A DNA stretch of 64,000 bases from Lutibacter agarilyticus (GCF_900188235.1 NZ_FZNT01000007.1:60982-124981), one strand, 5' to 3'. Shown: positions 1 to 9,008, counted from the first letter of the stretch. Notes: generated from the sequence alone by a model not told the origin. A program made the numbers and translations.

Positions 1-1206
1 AGTTTTTTCAGCAATTGCAGATTTTGATTTTAGCAGCATAGCTGCAAAAAAAGCGCCGACATTTCCTCCAGCTCCTACTATTCCTGAAATCGAACCAATT
101 GCTTTTTTATTAATGAATGGAACTACGGAGAATGTGGCGCCTTCTGCCATTTGTACTGTTAAACTAAATGCAATTAAAAATGCAATTCCTACTGATAATA
201 TGGTGATGCTTGAAAAAGTTGCTAACATAATACCTTCTAAAGCAAGAATCAATGCTAGAAAAATTACACGACCTCTTAAGCCGTATTTATTACCAAATCT
301 GTCGCCAAAAAAACCGCCTAATGTTCTTGCGAAAATATTCATTAATGCAAATGATAAAACAATGTTTCCTGCGGTAACTCTTTTTAATTGAAAAGTGTTT
401 TGAAGGTAGTCATCCATAGTTCCGTAAACGGTTAGTTCAATTCCGAAACTTGCGGCATATACAAAAAACAGGATCCAAACTCTATAATCTTTTAATACTT
501 CTAAAAATCCAACTTGATCTTTTTTTGCTGTTGGCATTTGCCCTTTTGCTTTCAAATCTTTAAAATTTCCGTTTAAAGTGTCTTGCGTAAAAAAGTAATA
601 AACAATACCCATTAAAAAGCAAATGATTCCTGCGATAATCATAGAGTATCTCCAGGCATCTGCTTGTTCAGCAATTCCAAAGCTAACTACTGCGGCTGCA
701 ATTATTGGCATTCCTAACCTGTTGGCTCCACCTCCTAAATTACCCCATCCGGCAGATGTTGCGTTTGCAGTTCCAACAATGCTTGGGGCAAACATGATTG
801 AAGTGTGTACTTGCGTAATTACAAACGAAGCACCAATAAAACCGATAAATAATCTACAAATTAAAAATTGAAGTGGCGTTTGTACAAAGCCAATTAATAT
901 AACTGGAATGGCACCTATTATTAAAAGCCAAGTATAACATAATCTTGGTCCGTATTTATCTGTTAATTTTCCAATTAATAAACGAGCAAAAACGGTACCT
1001 GAAACTGCTAATATAATTGAGTTCCATTTTTGATCAGGGGTTAATCCTAAATCTTTAACCACATCTGGCATAAAAGGTACAATACCAAACCAGGCGAAAA
1101 AGCATAAGAAAAAAGAAATGGAAGTAATCCAAAAAGTTCTGGTTGCTGGTTTACTGAATTTTAGTAATTCTAATTTGGTTGCCTTGTTTAGTGTGATAAT
1201 GCTCAT
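1..1206 (-). CDS. narK: Nitrate/nitrite porter, NNP family MFS transporter (3' end beyond window)
   Basis: Reading leftward from the ATG at 1206 gives 402 codons with no stop before the window edge, so only the C-terminal tail is missing. The translation is a hydrophobic 12-helix major facilitator protein. It carries both nitrate-porter signatures: AGWGNLGGGAN (encoded near 725-757) and a second glycine-rich stretch GAGGNVGAFF (near 45-80). NNP porters bring nitrate in and may export nitrite across the inner membrane. The neighbours cobA and nirBD support a role in assimilatory nitrate/nitrite use. A TAnnTTTG box and TACGTA repeats lie just upstream. A nitrate reductase is not visible and may lie to the left. 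Family call is firm; transport direction and substrate preference are inferred. Confidence 0.93.
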   Translation of the reverse strand, partial: MSIITLNKATKLELLKFSKPATRTFWITSISFFLCFFAWFGIVPFMPDVVKDLGLTPDQKWNSIILAVSGTVFARLLIGKLTDKYGPRLCYTWLLIIGAIPVILIGFVQTPLQFLICRLFIGFIGASFVITQVHTSIMFAPSIVGTANATSAGWGNLGGGANRLGMPIIAAAVVSFGIAEQADAWRYSMIIAGIICFLMGIVYYFFTQDTLNGNFKDLKAKGQMPTAKKDQVGFLEVLKDYRVWILFFVYAASFGIELTVYGTMDDYLQNTFQLKRVTAGNIVLSFALMNIFARTLGGFFGDRFGNKYGLRGRVIFLALILALEGIMLATFSSITILSVGIAFLIAFSLTVQMAEGATFSVVPFINKKAIGSISGIVGAGGNVGAFFAAMLLKSKSAIAEKT

Positions 1207-1222
1207 AATAATTGGTTTTGAG

Positions 1223-1278
1223 CAAATGTACGTATTTATACGTATTAATACGTAGTTTTATATATTGAATAATACGTA
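1223..1278 (-). promoter_or_regulatory. narK promoter with TACGTA repeat cluster
   Basis: Four copies of the palindrome TACGTA begin at 1229, 1239, 1249 and 1273; the first three are spaced exactly 10 bp, one helical turn. On the minus strand the copy at 1229 runs into TACATTTG (1223-1230), a good match to the Bacteroidetes -7 box TAnnTTTG, giving TACGTACATTTG. The layout suggests a regulator stacked on one DNA face next to the polymerase. Regulator identity is unknown. Confidence 0.6.
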
Positions 1279-1383
1279 GGTGTGTGATTATTGTGAATCT
1301 ACTATTTTTTAGTTAAATAATTTTTGAATATTTCAAATTGAAGGTAGGGAATTTGTGAAGTGTGTATTTTTTTGGTTTTGTGT

Positions 1384-2160
1384 TTAAAAAGAGGAATTTA
1401 ATACACGTTGGATTTCTTCGTCTAAATATGAAGAATGTTCTGCTACAACATCACCTATTACTATAATTCCAGGTTTATTATAATCTATGAAGCCTAGCGC
1501 ATTTTTATAATTATTGATAGTTTCAATTGTTATTTTTTCATCGGGTAGTGATCCATTTTGAATAATAGCAAATGGCGTGTATTTATGTCTGCATTTTTTT
1601 ATTTCTTCCATAATTAATGAAAAATTACGTAGCCCCATTAAAATTACTAAAGTAGCTGAAGATTGCGCTCCTAATTTAATGTCTTTTGAAATGTTTCCGT
1701 TGGAGGTTGTTCCGGTTATTACCCAGAAACTTTCATTTACGGTTCTTTTGGTTAAAGGAATTCCTTGCAATGCAGGTACTGCTAATGCACTGCTAATTCC
1801 TGGGATAATTTCAGTTGGAATGTTGAAAGATTCTACGTGCTCAATTTCCTCGCTTCCTCTTCCAAATACAAAAGAATCTCCGCCTTTAAGTCGAACTACA
1901 TGTCCGTGTTCTGAAGCTTTTTCAACTAGAAGCGTGTTTATTTCTTCTTGTGTTAATCTATGATTGTTAAATCTTTTCCCTACATAAATACAAGGTGTAT
2001 CTTTTTTTGCATATTTTAAAATTTCTGGATTTACCAAGGCATCATATAGTATGCAATCTGCATTTTTTATGGCGTTCAAACCTTTTATAGTTATTAAGTC
2101 TATGTCTCCTGGTCCTGCGCCAACTAGTGTGACTTTTGTGCTGTTGTTTTGATTCTTCAT
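1384..2160 (-). CDS. cobA: Uroporphyrinogen-III C-methyltransferase (SUMT)
   Basis: The 258-residue protein uses SAM to methylate uroporphyrinogen III at C2 and C7, giving precorrin-2, the branch point to siroheme and cobalamin. The N-terminal LVGAGPGDIDLITIKG and the RLKGGDSFVFGRG motif are diagnostic of the tetrapyrrole methylase family, and the length matches stand-alone SUMT enzymes. The gene lies between narK and nirB. NirB needs siroheme, so its position explains its role: cofactor supply for nitrite reductase. It reads leftward, 177 bp upstream of narK, and its upstream region is shared with nirB. The oxidase/chelatase for the later siroheme steps is not in the window. Confidence 0.95.
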   Translation of the reverse strand: MKNQNNSTKVTLVGAGPGDIDLITIKGLNAIKNADCILYDALVNPEILKYAKKDTPCIYVGKRFNNHRLTQEEINTLLVEKASEHGHVVRLKGGDSFVFGRGSEEIEHVESFNIPTEIIPGISSALAVPALQGIPLTKRTVNESFWVITGTTSNGNISKDIKLGAQSSATLVILMGLRNFSLIMEEIKKCRHKYTPFAIIQNGSLPDEKITIETINNYKNALGFIDYNKPGIIVIGDVVAEHSSYLDEEIQRVLNSSF

Positions 2161-2196
2161 ATGTAGACTTTTTTAGTTTTAAATAGTATAATAATG

Positions 2197-2256
2197 CAAT
2201 AATACGTAAAAAAAATAAAAATACGTAGTTATATTACGTAAAAATACGTAGTTTTG
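2197..2256. promoter_or_regulatory. cobA/nirB divergent regulatory region with TACGTA repeats
   Basis: TACGTA begins at 2203, 2222, 2235 and 2245. On the plus strand the last copy continues as TACGTAGTTTTG, in which TAGTTTTG (2249-2256) fits the -7 box TAnnTTTG for nirB. On the minus strand the first copy continues as TACGTATTATTG (2208-2197), a one-mismatch -7 box for cobA. The same overlap of palindrome and -7 box occurs at narK, so the three promoters share one architecture. This is seen directly; co-regulation by one factor is inferred. Confidence 0.62.
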
Positions 2257-2365
2257 TATTTGTAATACTTAATGCGTAAAGATAAGAAATGAGCATTGTA
2301 CAAGTTTTGATTAAAATTAAAAGTAGTGTTTTGCGAATTCCATCTGACAAATAAAAATAAATAAA

Positions 2366-4894
2366 ATGAAGCAGATAAAATCAATTTTAGTAATAGGAAA
2401 CGGAATGGTTGGTTATAAATTTTGTGAGAAATTTGTAGTAAAAGAAGCAGCTGAAAATTTTAAGATTACGGTTTTTGGTGAAGAGCCAAGACCTGCTTAT
2501 GACAGAGTTCATTTAAGTGAGTTTTTTGAAAATGGCGATGCTAAAGCATTAGAAATGGCTCCGCGTTCTTGGTATGAAGAACATAATATTGAATTAATTA
2601 CCAATGAAAGAGTAACAGATATTCATAGAGCTTCAAAAACAATTACTACTATCAACGATAAAACATTTAGTTATGATTATTTGGTGTTAGCTACAGGGTC
2701 TTCTGCTTTTGTGCCAGCTATAAAGGGTGTTGAAAAAGAAGGTGTTTTTGTGTATAGAACTATTGAGGATTTGGAGGGAATGATGGCGTATGCTGATAAA
2801 CTTAAAAAGAGCAATCCTGATGCAAAAGCCGCTGTTTTAGGTGGTGGACTTTTAGGTTTAGAGGCTGCGAAAGCTGTGATGGATATGGGGTTAGAGCCGC
2901 ATGTGGTAGAGTTTGCTTCAAAGTTAATGCCGCGTCAGTTAGATACTAGGGGAAGTAGCGTTTTGAAAAATAAGTTGGAAACAATGGGAATTCATATTCA
3001 TTTGTCAAAAGCTACTAATAAAATTTTAGGTGAACAATCAATCACTGGGATGGAATTTGGAGAATATGATAAAATTAATGTAGATATGTTGGTTGTTTCT
3101 GCAGGTATTCGTCCACGTGATGAGTTGGGGAAGACTTGTGGTTTGAAGATGGGTACGCGCGGCGGAATTGTTGTGAACAATAAAATGCAAACTTCAGATC
3201 CCGAAATTTTTGCAATTGGTGAAGTGGCGCTCTATAATAATATGATTTACGGTTTAGTTGCGCCAGGTTACGAAATGGCCGATGTTGCTGTAGATCAAAT
3301 TTTAGGAACATCAGAAACTTTAATGAGTCCTGATATTGATATGTCTACCAAATTAAAACTAATTGGTGTTGATGTGGCAAGTTTTGGGGAGCCATTTATG
3401 CCTGTTGAAAAAGGATATTCAATAATTTTTGAAAATAAAACCAAAGATTTATACAAAAGAATCAATGTAAGTCATGATGGAAAAAAATTATTGGGTGGAA
3501 TTTTAATTGGAGATGCTTCCGATTATAATATGTTTCATCAAATATATTTAAACGGCTTGCCAATTCCTGAAGATGCTGAAGAATTAATTTTAGGGGCAAG
3601 AGGTGAAGGAAGCTCATCTTTTGGGAGTGCTATGGATATTCCAGATGCCGCGCAGGTTTGTTCTTGTGAAAGTGTTACTAAAGGTGCAATTTGTTCTTCA
3701 ATAACCGAAGGGGGTTGTAATAATTTGGCAGATGTAATTGCAAAAACAAAAGTAACTACTGGTTGTGGAGGGTGTAAACCTATGGTGGTTGATTTGGTAA
3801 ATGAAACCTTAAAATCTTTAGGTAAAGAAGTTAAAAATAGTATTTGCGAACATTTTGAATATACACGTCAAGAGTTATTTGGGGTTATTAAAATAAAGAA
3901 ACTAAAAACTTTTGATGAGGCTATTGATACTTGCGGAAAAGGTGATGGTTGTGAGATTTGTAAGCCTTTAGTGGCTTCAATTTTTGCAAGTTTATACAAT
4001 GATACTGCTAATAAAGAAGAGGTAATACAAGATTCTAACGATAAGTTTTTAGCTAATATTCAACGCAACGGAACTTATTCTGTGGTGCCAAGAATTCCTG
4101 GTGGTGAAATTACACCAGATAAACTAATAGTAATTGGGCAAGTTGGAAAAAAATACAATTTATATACAAAAATTACCGGTGGTCAGCGCATCGATTTATT
4201 TGGAGCGCAGTTAAACGATTTACCTGCAATTTGGAAAGAATTAATTGATGCAGGTTTTGAAAGTGGTCACGCCTATGGAAAATCTTTAAGAACGGTAAAA
4301 AGTTGTGTCGGATCATCGTGGTGTAGATACGGAATGGACGATAGTGTTGGTTTTGCTATTGAATTAGAAAATAGGTACAAGGGGCTGCGTTCTCCTCATA
4401 AATTTAAAGGAGGTGTTTCGGCTTGTATTCGTGAATGTGCTGAGGCTCGTGGAAAAGATTTCGGAATTATAGCTGTTGAAGGTGGTTGGAATTTATATGT
4501 TGGTGGAAATGGAGGAGCTACACCAAGACATGCGCAATTATTAGCTGAGCAAATAGATAATGAAACGGTTATAAAGTATTTAGATCGCTATTTTATGTAT
4601 TATATAAGAACTGCTGCGCCGTTAATGCGTACTTCAACTTGGTTAGATAAATTAGAAGGAGGAATTGATCAATTAATAAAAATTGTGGTTGATGATAGTT
4701 TAAATATTGCTGCAGAATTAGAGACTGAAATGCAAGGGTTGGTTGATGCTTATCAATGTGAGTGGAAACAGGCTATTGAAAATGACGACATGGTTTCAAG
4801 ATTTCAGCATTTTGTAAATTCAGAAGATACCGATGATACTATTGTTTTTGTACCAATGAGAGAGCAATTACAACCTATTGCTTGGGATAAATAA
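2366..4894 (+). CDS. nirB: NADH-dependent nitrite reductase, large subunit
   Basis: The 842-residue cytoplasmic enzyme reduces nitrite to ammonium with NADH. The order of parts is as in known NirB: an N-terminal FAD-binding Rossmann segment (VIGNGMVGYKF) and an NAD-binding one (AVLGGGLLGLEAAKA), then BFD-like [2Fe-2S] domains (CSC ... CGGC near residues 432-475, and a second Cys-rich segment near 525-540), then the siroheme/[4Fe-4S] sulfite/nitrite reductase half with CVGSSWC and CIREC supplying four cluster cysteines around residues 650-690. All key cysteines are present. It is followed 18 bp later by nirD. Regulation is probably through the TACGTA array upstream. Confidence 0.97.
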   Translation: MKQIKSILVIGNGMVGYKFCEKFVVKEAAENFKITVFGEEPRPAYDRVHLSEFFENGDAKALEMAPRSWYEEHNIELITNERVTDIHRASKTITTINDKTFSYDYLVLATGSSAFVPAIKGVEKEGVFVYRTIEDLEGMMAYADKLKKSNPDAKAAVLGGGLLGLEAAKAVMDMGLEPHVVEFASKLMPRQLDTRGSSVLKNKLETMGIHIHLSKATNKILGEQSITGMEFGEYDKINVDMLVVSAGIRPRDELGKTCGLKMGTRGGIVVNNKMQTSDPEIFAIGEVALYNNMIYGLVAPGYEMADVAVDQILGTSETLMSPDIDMSTKLKLIGVDVASFGEPFMPVEKGYSIIFENKTKDLYKRINVSHDGKKLLGGILIGDASDYNMFHQIYLNGLPIPEDAEELILGARGEGSSSFGSAMDIPDAAQVCSCESVTKGAICSSITEGGCNNLADVIAKTKVTTGCGGCKPMVVDLVNETLKSLGKEVKNSICEHFEYTRQELFGVIKIKKLKTFDEAIDTCGKGDGCEICKPLVASIFASLYNDTANKEEVIQDSNDKFLANIQRNGTYSVVPRIPGGEITPDKLIVIGQVGKKYNLYTKITGGQRIDLFGAQLNDLPAIWKELIDAGFESGHAYGKSLRTVKSCVGSSWCRYGMDDSVGFAIELENRYKGLRSPHKFKGGVSACIRECAEARGKDFGIIAVEGGWNLYVGGNGGATPRHAQLLAEQIDNETVIKYLDRYFMYYIRTAAPLMRTSTWLDKLEGGIDQLIKIVVDDSLNIAAELETEMQGLVDAYQCEWKQAIENDDMVSRFQHFVNSEDTDDTIVFVPMREQLQPIAWDK

Positions 4895-4912
4895 TAACTA
4901 AACTTAAATAGA

Positions 4913-5290
4913 ATGGATACAATTTTAAATACCTATAATACAGTAAAAGAAAGCGAAGTGAAAGTTTGGTTTAAAGCTGCTGAAGTAAGCAAGTTTGCAA
5001 AAGATGGTGGTGTTTGTGTAAAATATAAAGATAAACAAATTGCAGTTTTTAATTTCCAAAGAAGAAACCATTGGTATGCCTGTCAAAATGTTTGTCCGCA
5101 TAAAATGGAAATGGTGTTGTCTCGCGGAATGATTGGAGACGATAAAGGAATTCCAAAAGTTGCTTGCCCAATGCATAAAAAAACATTCTCATTAGAATCA
5201 GGTGAAAATTTAAATGGAGATTTAGAAGCAATTGCAACCTACCCTGTGAAAGTTGAAAACAACTTTGTGTATATCGGATTTTCTGAATAG
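4913..5290 (+). CDS. nirD: Nitrite reductase small subunit, Rieske-type
   Basis: The 125-residue protein is the small subunit of the NirBD complex. Its C-terminal half has a Rieske fold with both ligand pairs intact: VCPHKME (Cys-x-His) and ACPMHKKTF (Cys-x-x-His). Some enterobacterial NirD proteins have lost these ligands, so this one probably still holds a [2Fe-2S] cluster. The gene is directly downstream of nirB and directly upstream of the DUF4202 gene, in the same operon. The N-terminal 30 residues, before the Rieske core, have no motif I recognise. Confidence 0.94.
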   Translation: MDTILNTYNTVKESEVKVWFKAAEVSKFAKDGGVCVKYKDKQIAVFNFQRRNHWYACQNVCPHKMEMVLSRGMIGDDKGIPKVACPMHKKTFSLESGENLNGDLEAIATYPVKVENNFVYIGFSE

Positions 5291-5313
5291 ATTTGGTTTT
5301 TAATAAACCCATT

Positions 5314-5898
5314 ATGCAGTTAGAGAAATTTAAAAAAGCGATTAAATTATTTAATGAAGCAAATTCATTAGATCCAAATAAGGAATTGTATAACGAAGTC
5401 GAATTTCCGAAGGAGTTATTGTATGCGGTAAGAATGTCAGAACAGTTGAATAAGTTTGCTCCAGATGCAAATGAAGCATTGCAATTAGCAGTTTGTTGTC
5501 AGCATATTTGCAGATGGGAAATTCCAAGAGATTCTTACGAAATGAATAGAGTTGGATATTTAACTTGGCGAAAAGATTTGAAAGATTTTCATGCAAAAAA
5601 AGCTGCTGAAATTTTAGAGGAATGTGGCTATTCACAAGATATTATTAATGAAGTTTCTTTTTTATTATTGAAAAAAAAATTGAAAAAAAATGCCGATACA
5701 CAAACATTAGAGGATGTTGTTTGTTTGGTGTTTTTAGAATTTTACTTTGCTAAATTTTCTGAAAAATATCCTGAAGAAAAGTTGATTGACATTGTTCAGA
5801 AAACTTGGATAAAAATGTCTGAGAAAGGACATAAAGCTGCTTTAGAATTACAGCTTCCAGAAGCTGCACTGGCTTTAATTAAAAAAGCACTTAGCTAA
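5314..5898 (+). CDS. DUF4202 family protein linked to nitrite reductase
   Basis: The best start is the ATG at 5314; an in-frame TTG at 5293 also exists but lies only 2 bp after nirD and would add an unlikely seven residues. The 194-residue soluble, helical protein carries stretches typical of DUF4202: ELLYAVRMSEQL, QHICRWEIPRDSYEMNR, LEDVVCLVFLEFYF and KTWIKMSEKGH. Conserved His, Arg, Glu and Asp residues in these blocks look like a metal- or phosphate-handling active site of the HD-like helical sort, but that is inference. Members are often found beside nitrite or nitrate assimilation genes. Biochemical role unknown; here it is third in the nirB operon. Confidence 0.85.
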   Translation: MQLEKFKKAIKLFNEANSLDPNKELYNEVEFPKELLYAVRMSEQLNKFAPDANEALQLAVCCQHICRWEIPRDSYEMNRVGYLTWRKDLKDFHAKKAAEILEECGYSQDIINEVSFLLLKKKLKKNADTQTLEDVVCLVFLEFYFAKFSEKYPEEKLIDIVQKTWIKMSEKGHKAALELQLPEAALALIKKALS

Positions 5899-5918
5899 GT
5901 GAGTTTTTAAGCTTTTTT

Positions 5919-7733
5919 ATGAGTGAATCAAATAATGACATATCATTAGATAATTCAACCTTTTATAAATTTAGAAGGTTATATTTAATGGCGTTTTTAT
6001 TAATAGCAGCTTCCATATTCATTGCTCAAATTTTAATTCAAAAACACTTAAATTCTCAATTAAACGATTCAAGAATTATCAACATTGCAGGGCGTCAACG
6101 TATGTTGAGTCAAAAGTTGGTAAAGGAATCTTTATTTTTATTGAGCGCTACAAAAAGTGAACAATTAAAAATAGTTGCAGTCATAAAACAAAGCAATCAA
6201 ACGTTTTTATTATCACATGAAAACTTGCAAAATGAATTAAGTGAGTTAGGTGAACTAACTAAAAGCAGCCCAGAATTAAATACCTTATTTAAAGAGATAG
6301 CTTCAGATCATCAGCAAATTGTGAGTTCTTGTAATGTCATTGTTTATCTAGTTTCGGAAAACTCAGCCGTTGCACCTGAGTCTATCCAGAAATACATTTC
6401 AAATTTAAAAAAAGCTGAAGGTCCTTTTTTGAATAAAATGAATGAAATTGTATTTAAATATGATGAAATTAGTCAACAAAAAGTAAAAGAGTTAAAAAGG
6501 AAAGAATTTATTTTGCTGGTAATTTCTTTGTTGATTTTACTATTTGAAATGTTGTTTTTGTTCAAACCAATTTCAATTCATATTAAAAAAGTAATTCACG
6601 ATTTAATTGTTACAAAAAAAGAAGCTCAGGAGAAAGCGAAAAAAATAGAAGAACTCTACATTGCAAAGGAAGCTTCACTGCAAGAATTAAAAGGTTTAAA
6701 TTATGCATTAGACAATGCCGCTTTATTTGTGAGTGTTGCTCAAGATGGATCTATGGTTCATATGAGTAAAAAGTTTAAAACCTTGTTGGGTATTGATACG
6801 CCTAATGATGAAAAAGCCTATTTAGAAGAATTATTGCTGTTAGAAGGTGGGGAGCAGCAAGCTGTAAAAGAGTTGTTAAAAGGAAAGCAAAGGTCTATTT
6901 GGGTAGGAGAATTAGAGATTACAACTAAAAAATCACAAAAGTTATGGTTAGAAATGTCTATAATCCCAATGAATCAATTGAGGAATAATCAACGTGTATT
7001 GATTTTGTGTACTGATATTACCCGTAGAAAAGAGTCGCAAAGTGAAATTGATTTGCTAAATGAAGAACGTTTTACTGAACAAGTAAATCGGCAAAAAATA
7101 CAAGCAAGTCAAATAGTAGAGGCGCAGGAAGAGGAACGAAAGAGGATCGCAAAAGATATTCATGATGGTATTGGTCAAATGTTAACGGCGTTAAAATTCA
7201 ATATTGAATCTATTAATTCTGAAAATGTTGAAGGAACTGCAGTTAAAGTTGAAAAGTTAAAAGAGCTTTTAGGGAGTTTGATTAAGGAAGTTAGGGCGGT
7301 TACGTTTAATTTAACACCACCTGAATTGGTTGATTATGGTATTGTGCCAACCATTCAAAAATTAACAGAGCGTTTAGCTAGTTTCACAGGAAAACAAATC
7401 TTTTTTGAAAATAAAACCGATTTTAAAGGTCGGTTTGATTCTTTGGTAGAAACCAATGTGTATCGTGTAGTTCAGGAAGCTGTAAATAATTCATTAAAAT
7501 ATGCTGAAGCCAATTATATATTGGTTTCAATTAGTCATTCAAATCAGGTATTAAGTATTGTGATTGACGATGATGGGAAAGGTTTCGACGCTGAAAAATT
7601 ATTAGTAGAAAAGAGTGAAGCGGGAATGGGTTTGTTTTTTATGAAAGAGCGGATAAGTTATATAAATGGACGAATTTTTATCAATTCTTCAAAAAATAAT
7701 GGAACTCGTATTACAATTAATATAAACTTGTGA
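5919..7733 (+). CDS. NarX-like sensor histidine kinase with nitrate P-box
   Basis: This is a 604-residue membrane kinase. TM1 is near residues 20-40. A P-box-like motif INIAGRQRMLSQKLVKE (54-70) of the type that binds nitrate/nitrite in PilJ/NarX sensors follows, then a helical periplasmic segment, TM2 near 196-218, a coiled coil and a PAS-like domain (about 260-370). The C-terminus is a HisKA_3 domain with ERKRIAKDIHDGIGQ (phospho-acceptor His) and a HATPase_c with EAVNNSLKYAE, DDDGKGFD and GMGLFFMKER. The gene is 20 bp after the DUF4202 gene, last in the nirB operon. HisKA_3 kinases usually pair with LuxR-type regulators, but none is adjacent. Role as the nitrate/nitrite sensor of this regulon is inferred from the P-box and location. 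Confidence 0.88.
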   Translation: MSESNNDISLDNSTFYKFRRLYLMAFLLIAASIFIAQILIQKHLNSQLNDSRIINIAGRQRMLSQKLVKESLFLLSATKSEQLKIVAVIKQSNQTFLLSHENLQNELSELGELTKSSPELNTLFKEIASDHQQIVSSCNVIVYLVSENSAVAPESIQKYISNLKKAEGPFLNKMNEIVFKYDEISQQKVKELKRKEFILLVISLLILLFEMLFLFKPISIHIKKVIHDLIVTKKEAQEKAKKIEELYIAKEASLQELKGLNYALDNAALFVSVAQDGSMVHMSKKFKTLLGIDTPNDEKAYLEELLLLEGGEQQAVKELLKGKQRSIWVGELEITTKKSQKLWLEMSIIPMNQLRNNQRVLILCTDITRRKESQSEIDLLNEERFTEQVNRQKIQASQIVEAQEEERKRIAKDIHDGIGQMLTALKFNIESINSENVEGTAVKVEKLKELLGSLIKEVRAVTFNLTPPELVDYGIVPTIQKLTERLASFTGKQIFFENKTDFKGRFDSLVETNVYRVVQEAVNNSLKYAEANYILVSISHSNQVLSIVIDDDGKGFDAEKLLVEKSEAGMGLFFMKERISYINGRIFINSSKNNGTRITININL

Positions 7734-7817
7734 AATTCTTGAATATTATAGAACAGTTGTTTGTAATTCATAAGAATATGCCGTTTATTTGCACAAAGTT
7801 CATAAACATACTTAATT

Positions 7818-7948
7818 AGTTATTAAGAAAGGCTGAGGGAATAGACCTGTTGAAGCCTTAGCAACCCTTTAAACTAAAGAAGGTGCTACGTTCTACCATT
7901 AAAATGGACAGATAACACCTACTCTTTGAGTAATGCTGCTTAATAACT
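7818..7948 (+). ncRNA. SAM-I riboswitch (S-box leader) upstream of metH
   Basis: The leader contains the conserved S-box core: GGCTGAGGGA, GACCTGTTGAAGCC, GCAACCC, AAGGTGCTA and ACAGATAA in the right order. The P1 helix is a perfect 10-bp pairing of AGTTATTAAG (7818-7827) with CTTAATAACT (7939-7948). It ends 27 bp before the metH start, so SAM binding most likely blocks translation or transcription of the methionine synthase genes. Call is by motif and pairing, not by a covariance search. Confidence 0.93.
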
Positions 7949-7975
7949 TCCGACTGTTTATGTAAAAATGATACC

Positions 7976-8974
7976 ATGGAAGACATCCGAAATATATTAA
8001 AAAATAAAATCCTTGTTCTTGACGGAGCTATGGGAACTATGATTCAGCAGTATAAGTTTACTGAAGAAGATTATAGAGGTGAAAAATTTAAAGATTTCAA
8101 CGTTTCAGTAAAAGGAAATAATGATATGCTTTCAATTACGCAGCCTGAAGCTATTAAAACCATTCACGGAAAATATTTAGAAGCAGGAGCTGATATTATT
8201 GAAACCAATACATTTTCAAGTACAACCATTGCAATGGCTGATTATGAAATGGAAGATTTTGTGTATGAGTTGAACTTTGAGTCGGCTAAAATAGCCAAAG
8301 AAGTGGCAGATGAATATACAGCAAAGAATCCTAATAAACCTCGTTTTGTAGCGGGTTCTATAGGTCCAACAAACCGTACGGCAAGTATGTCTCCAGATGT
8401 AAATGACCCAGGTTTTAGAGCCGTTAGTTTTGAAGATTTAAGAGTGGCTTACAAGCAACAAGCAGAAGCTTTAATTGATGGGGGTGTAGATGTGTTATTA
8501 GTAGAAACTGTTTTTGATACCTTAAATGCAAAAGCGGCTTTATTTGCTATTGAAGAAATAAAAGCTGAACGTAATATTGATATTCCAATAATGTTAAGTG
8601 GGACAATAACTGATGCAAGTGGAAGAACTTTATCAGGTCAAACGGCTGAAGCATTTTTAATTTCAGTATCGCATATTCCTTTGTTAACAGTTGGGTTTAA
8701 TTGTGCGTTAGGTGCAAGTCAGTTAACACCACATTTAGAAGTGTTGGCGCAAAAATCAGATTTAGGAATTTCAGCGCATCCAAATGCAGGTTTACCAAAT
8801 GCTTTTGGAGAATACGATGAAACTCCAGAAATGATGGCGAATCAAATTAAAGAGTATTTAGATAAGAATTTAATAAATATTATTGGAGGATGTTGCGGAA
8901 CAACTCCTGCACATATAAAAGCTATTGCTGAAATTGCTGAAGGATATAAGCCAAGATTGGTTGCTGGTTGTTAG
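7976..8974 (+). CDS. metH: Methionine synthase, homocysteine-binding module (split MetH, N-terminal part)
   Basis: The 332-residue protein is the Zn-dependent homocysteine S-methyltransferase module only. The N-terminal LDGAMGTMIQQYKF is typical of MetH. The zinc ligands are the Cys in VGFNCALGASQ and the Cys pair in GGCCGTTPAHI near the C-terminus. In E. coli these residues form the first quarter of one large protein; here the protein stops after this domain and the remaining modules are encoded by the next gene, 68 bp on. This two-gene arrangement is usual in Bacteroidetes. It is under the SAM-I riboswitch. The two polypeptides presumably assemble to move methyl groups from methyl-THF to homocysteine. 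Confidence 0.95.
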   Translation: MEDIRNILKNKILVLDGAMGTMIQQYKFTEEDYRGEKFKDFNVSVKGNNDMLSITQPEAIKTIHGKYLEAGADIIETNTFSSTTIAMADYEMEDFVYELNFESAKIAKEVADEYTAKNPNKPRFVAGSIGPTNRTASMSPDVNDPGFRAVSFEDLRVAYKQQAEALIDGGVDVLLVETVFDTLNAKAALFAIEEIKAERNIDIPIMLSGTITDASGRTLSGQTAEAFLISVSHIPLLTVGFNCALGASQLTPHLEVLAQKSDLGISAHPNAGLPNAFGEYDETPEMMANQIKEYLDKNLINIIGGCCGTTPAHIKAIAEIAEGYKPRLVAGC

Positions 8975-9008
8975 TTGTTGGGTTTTAATAAATTAAATTT
9001 AGACTGTC

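Noticed and set aside
5293..5313. TTG-started extension of the DUF4202 protein
   Set aside because: It would begin 2 bp after nirD and add residues outside the family's usual N-terminus; the ATG at 5314 fits.
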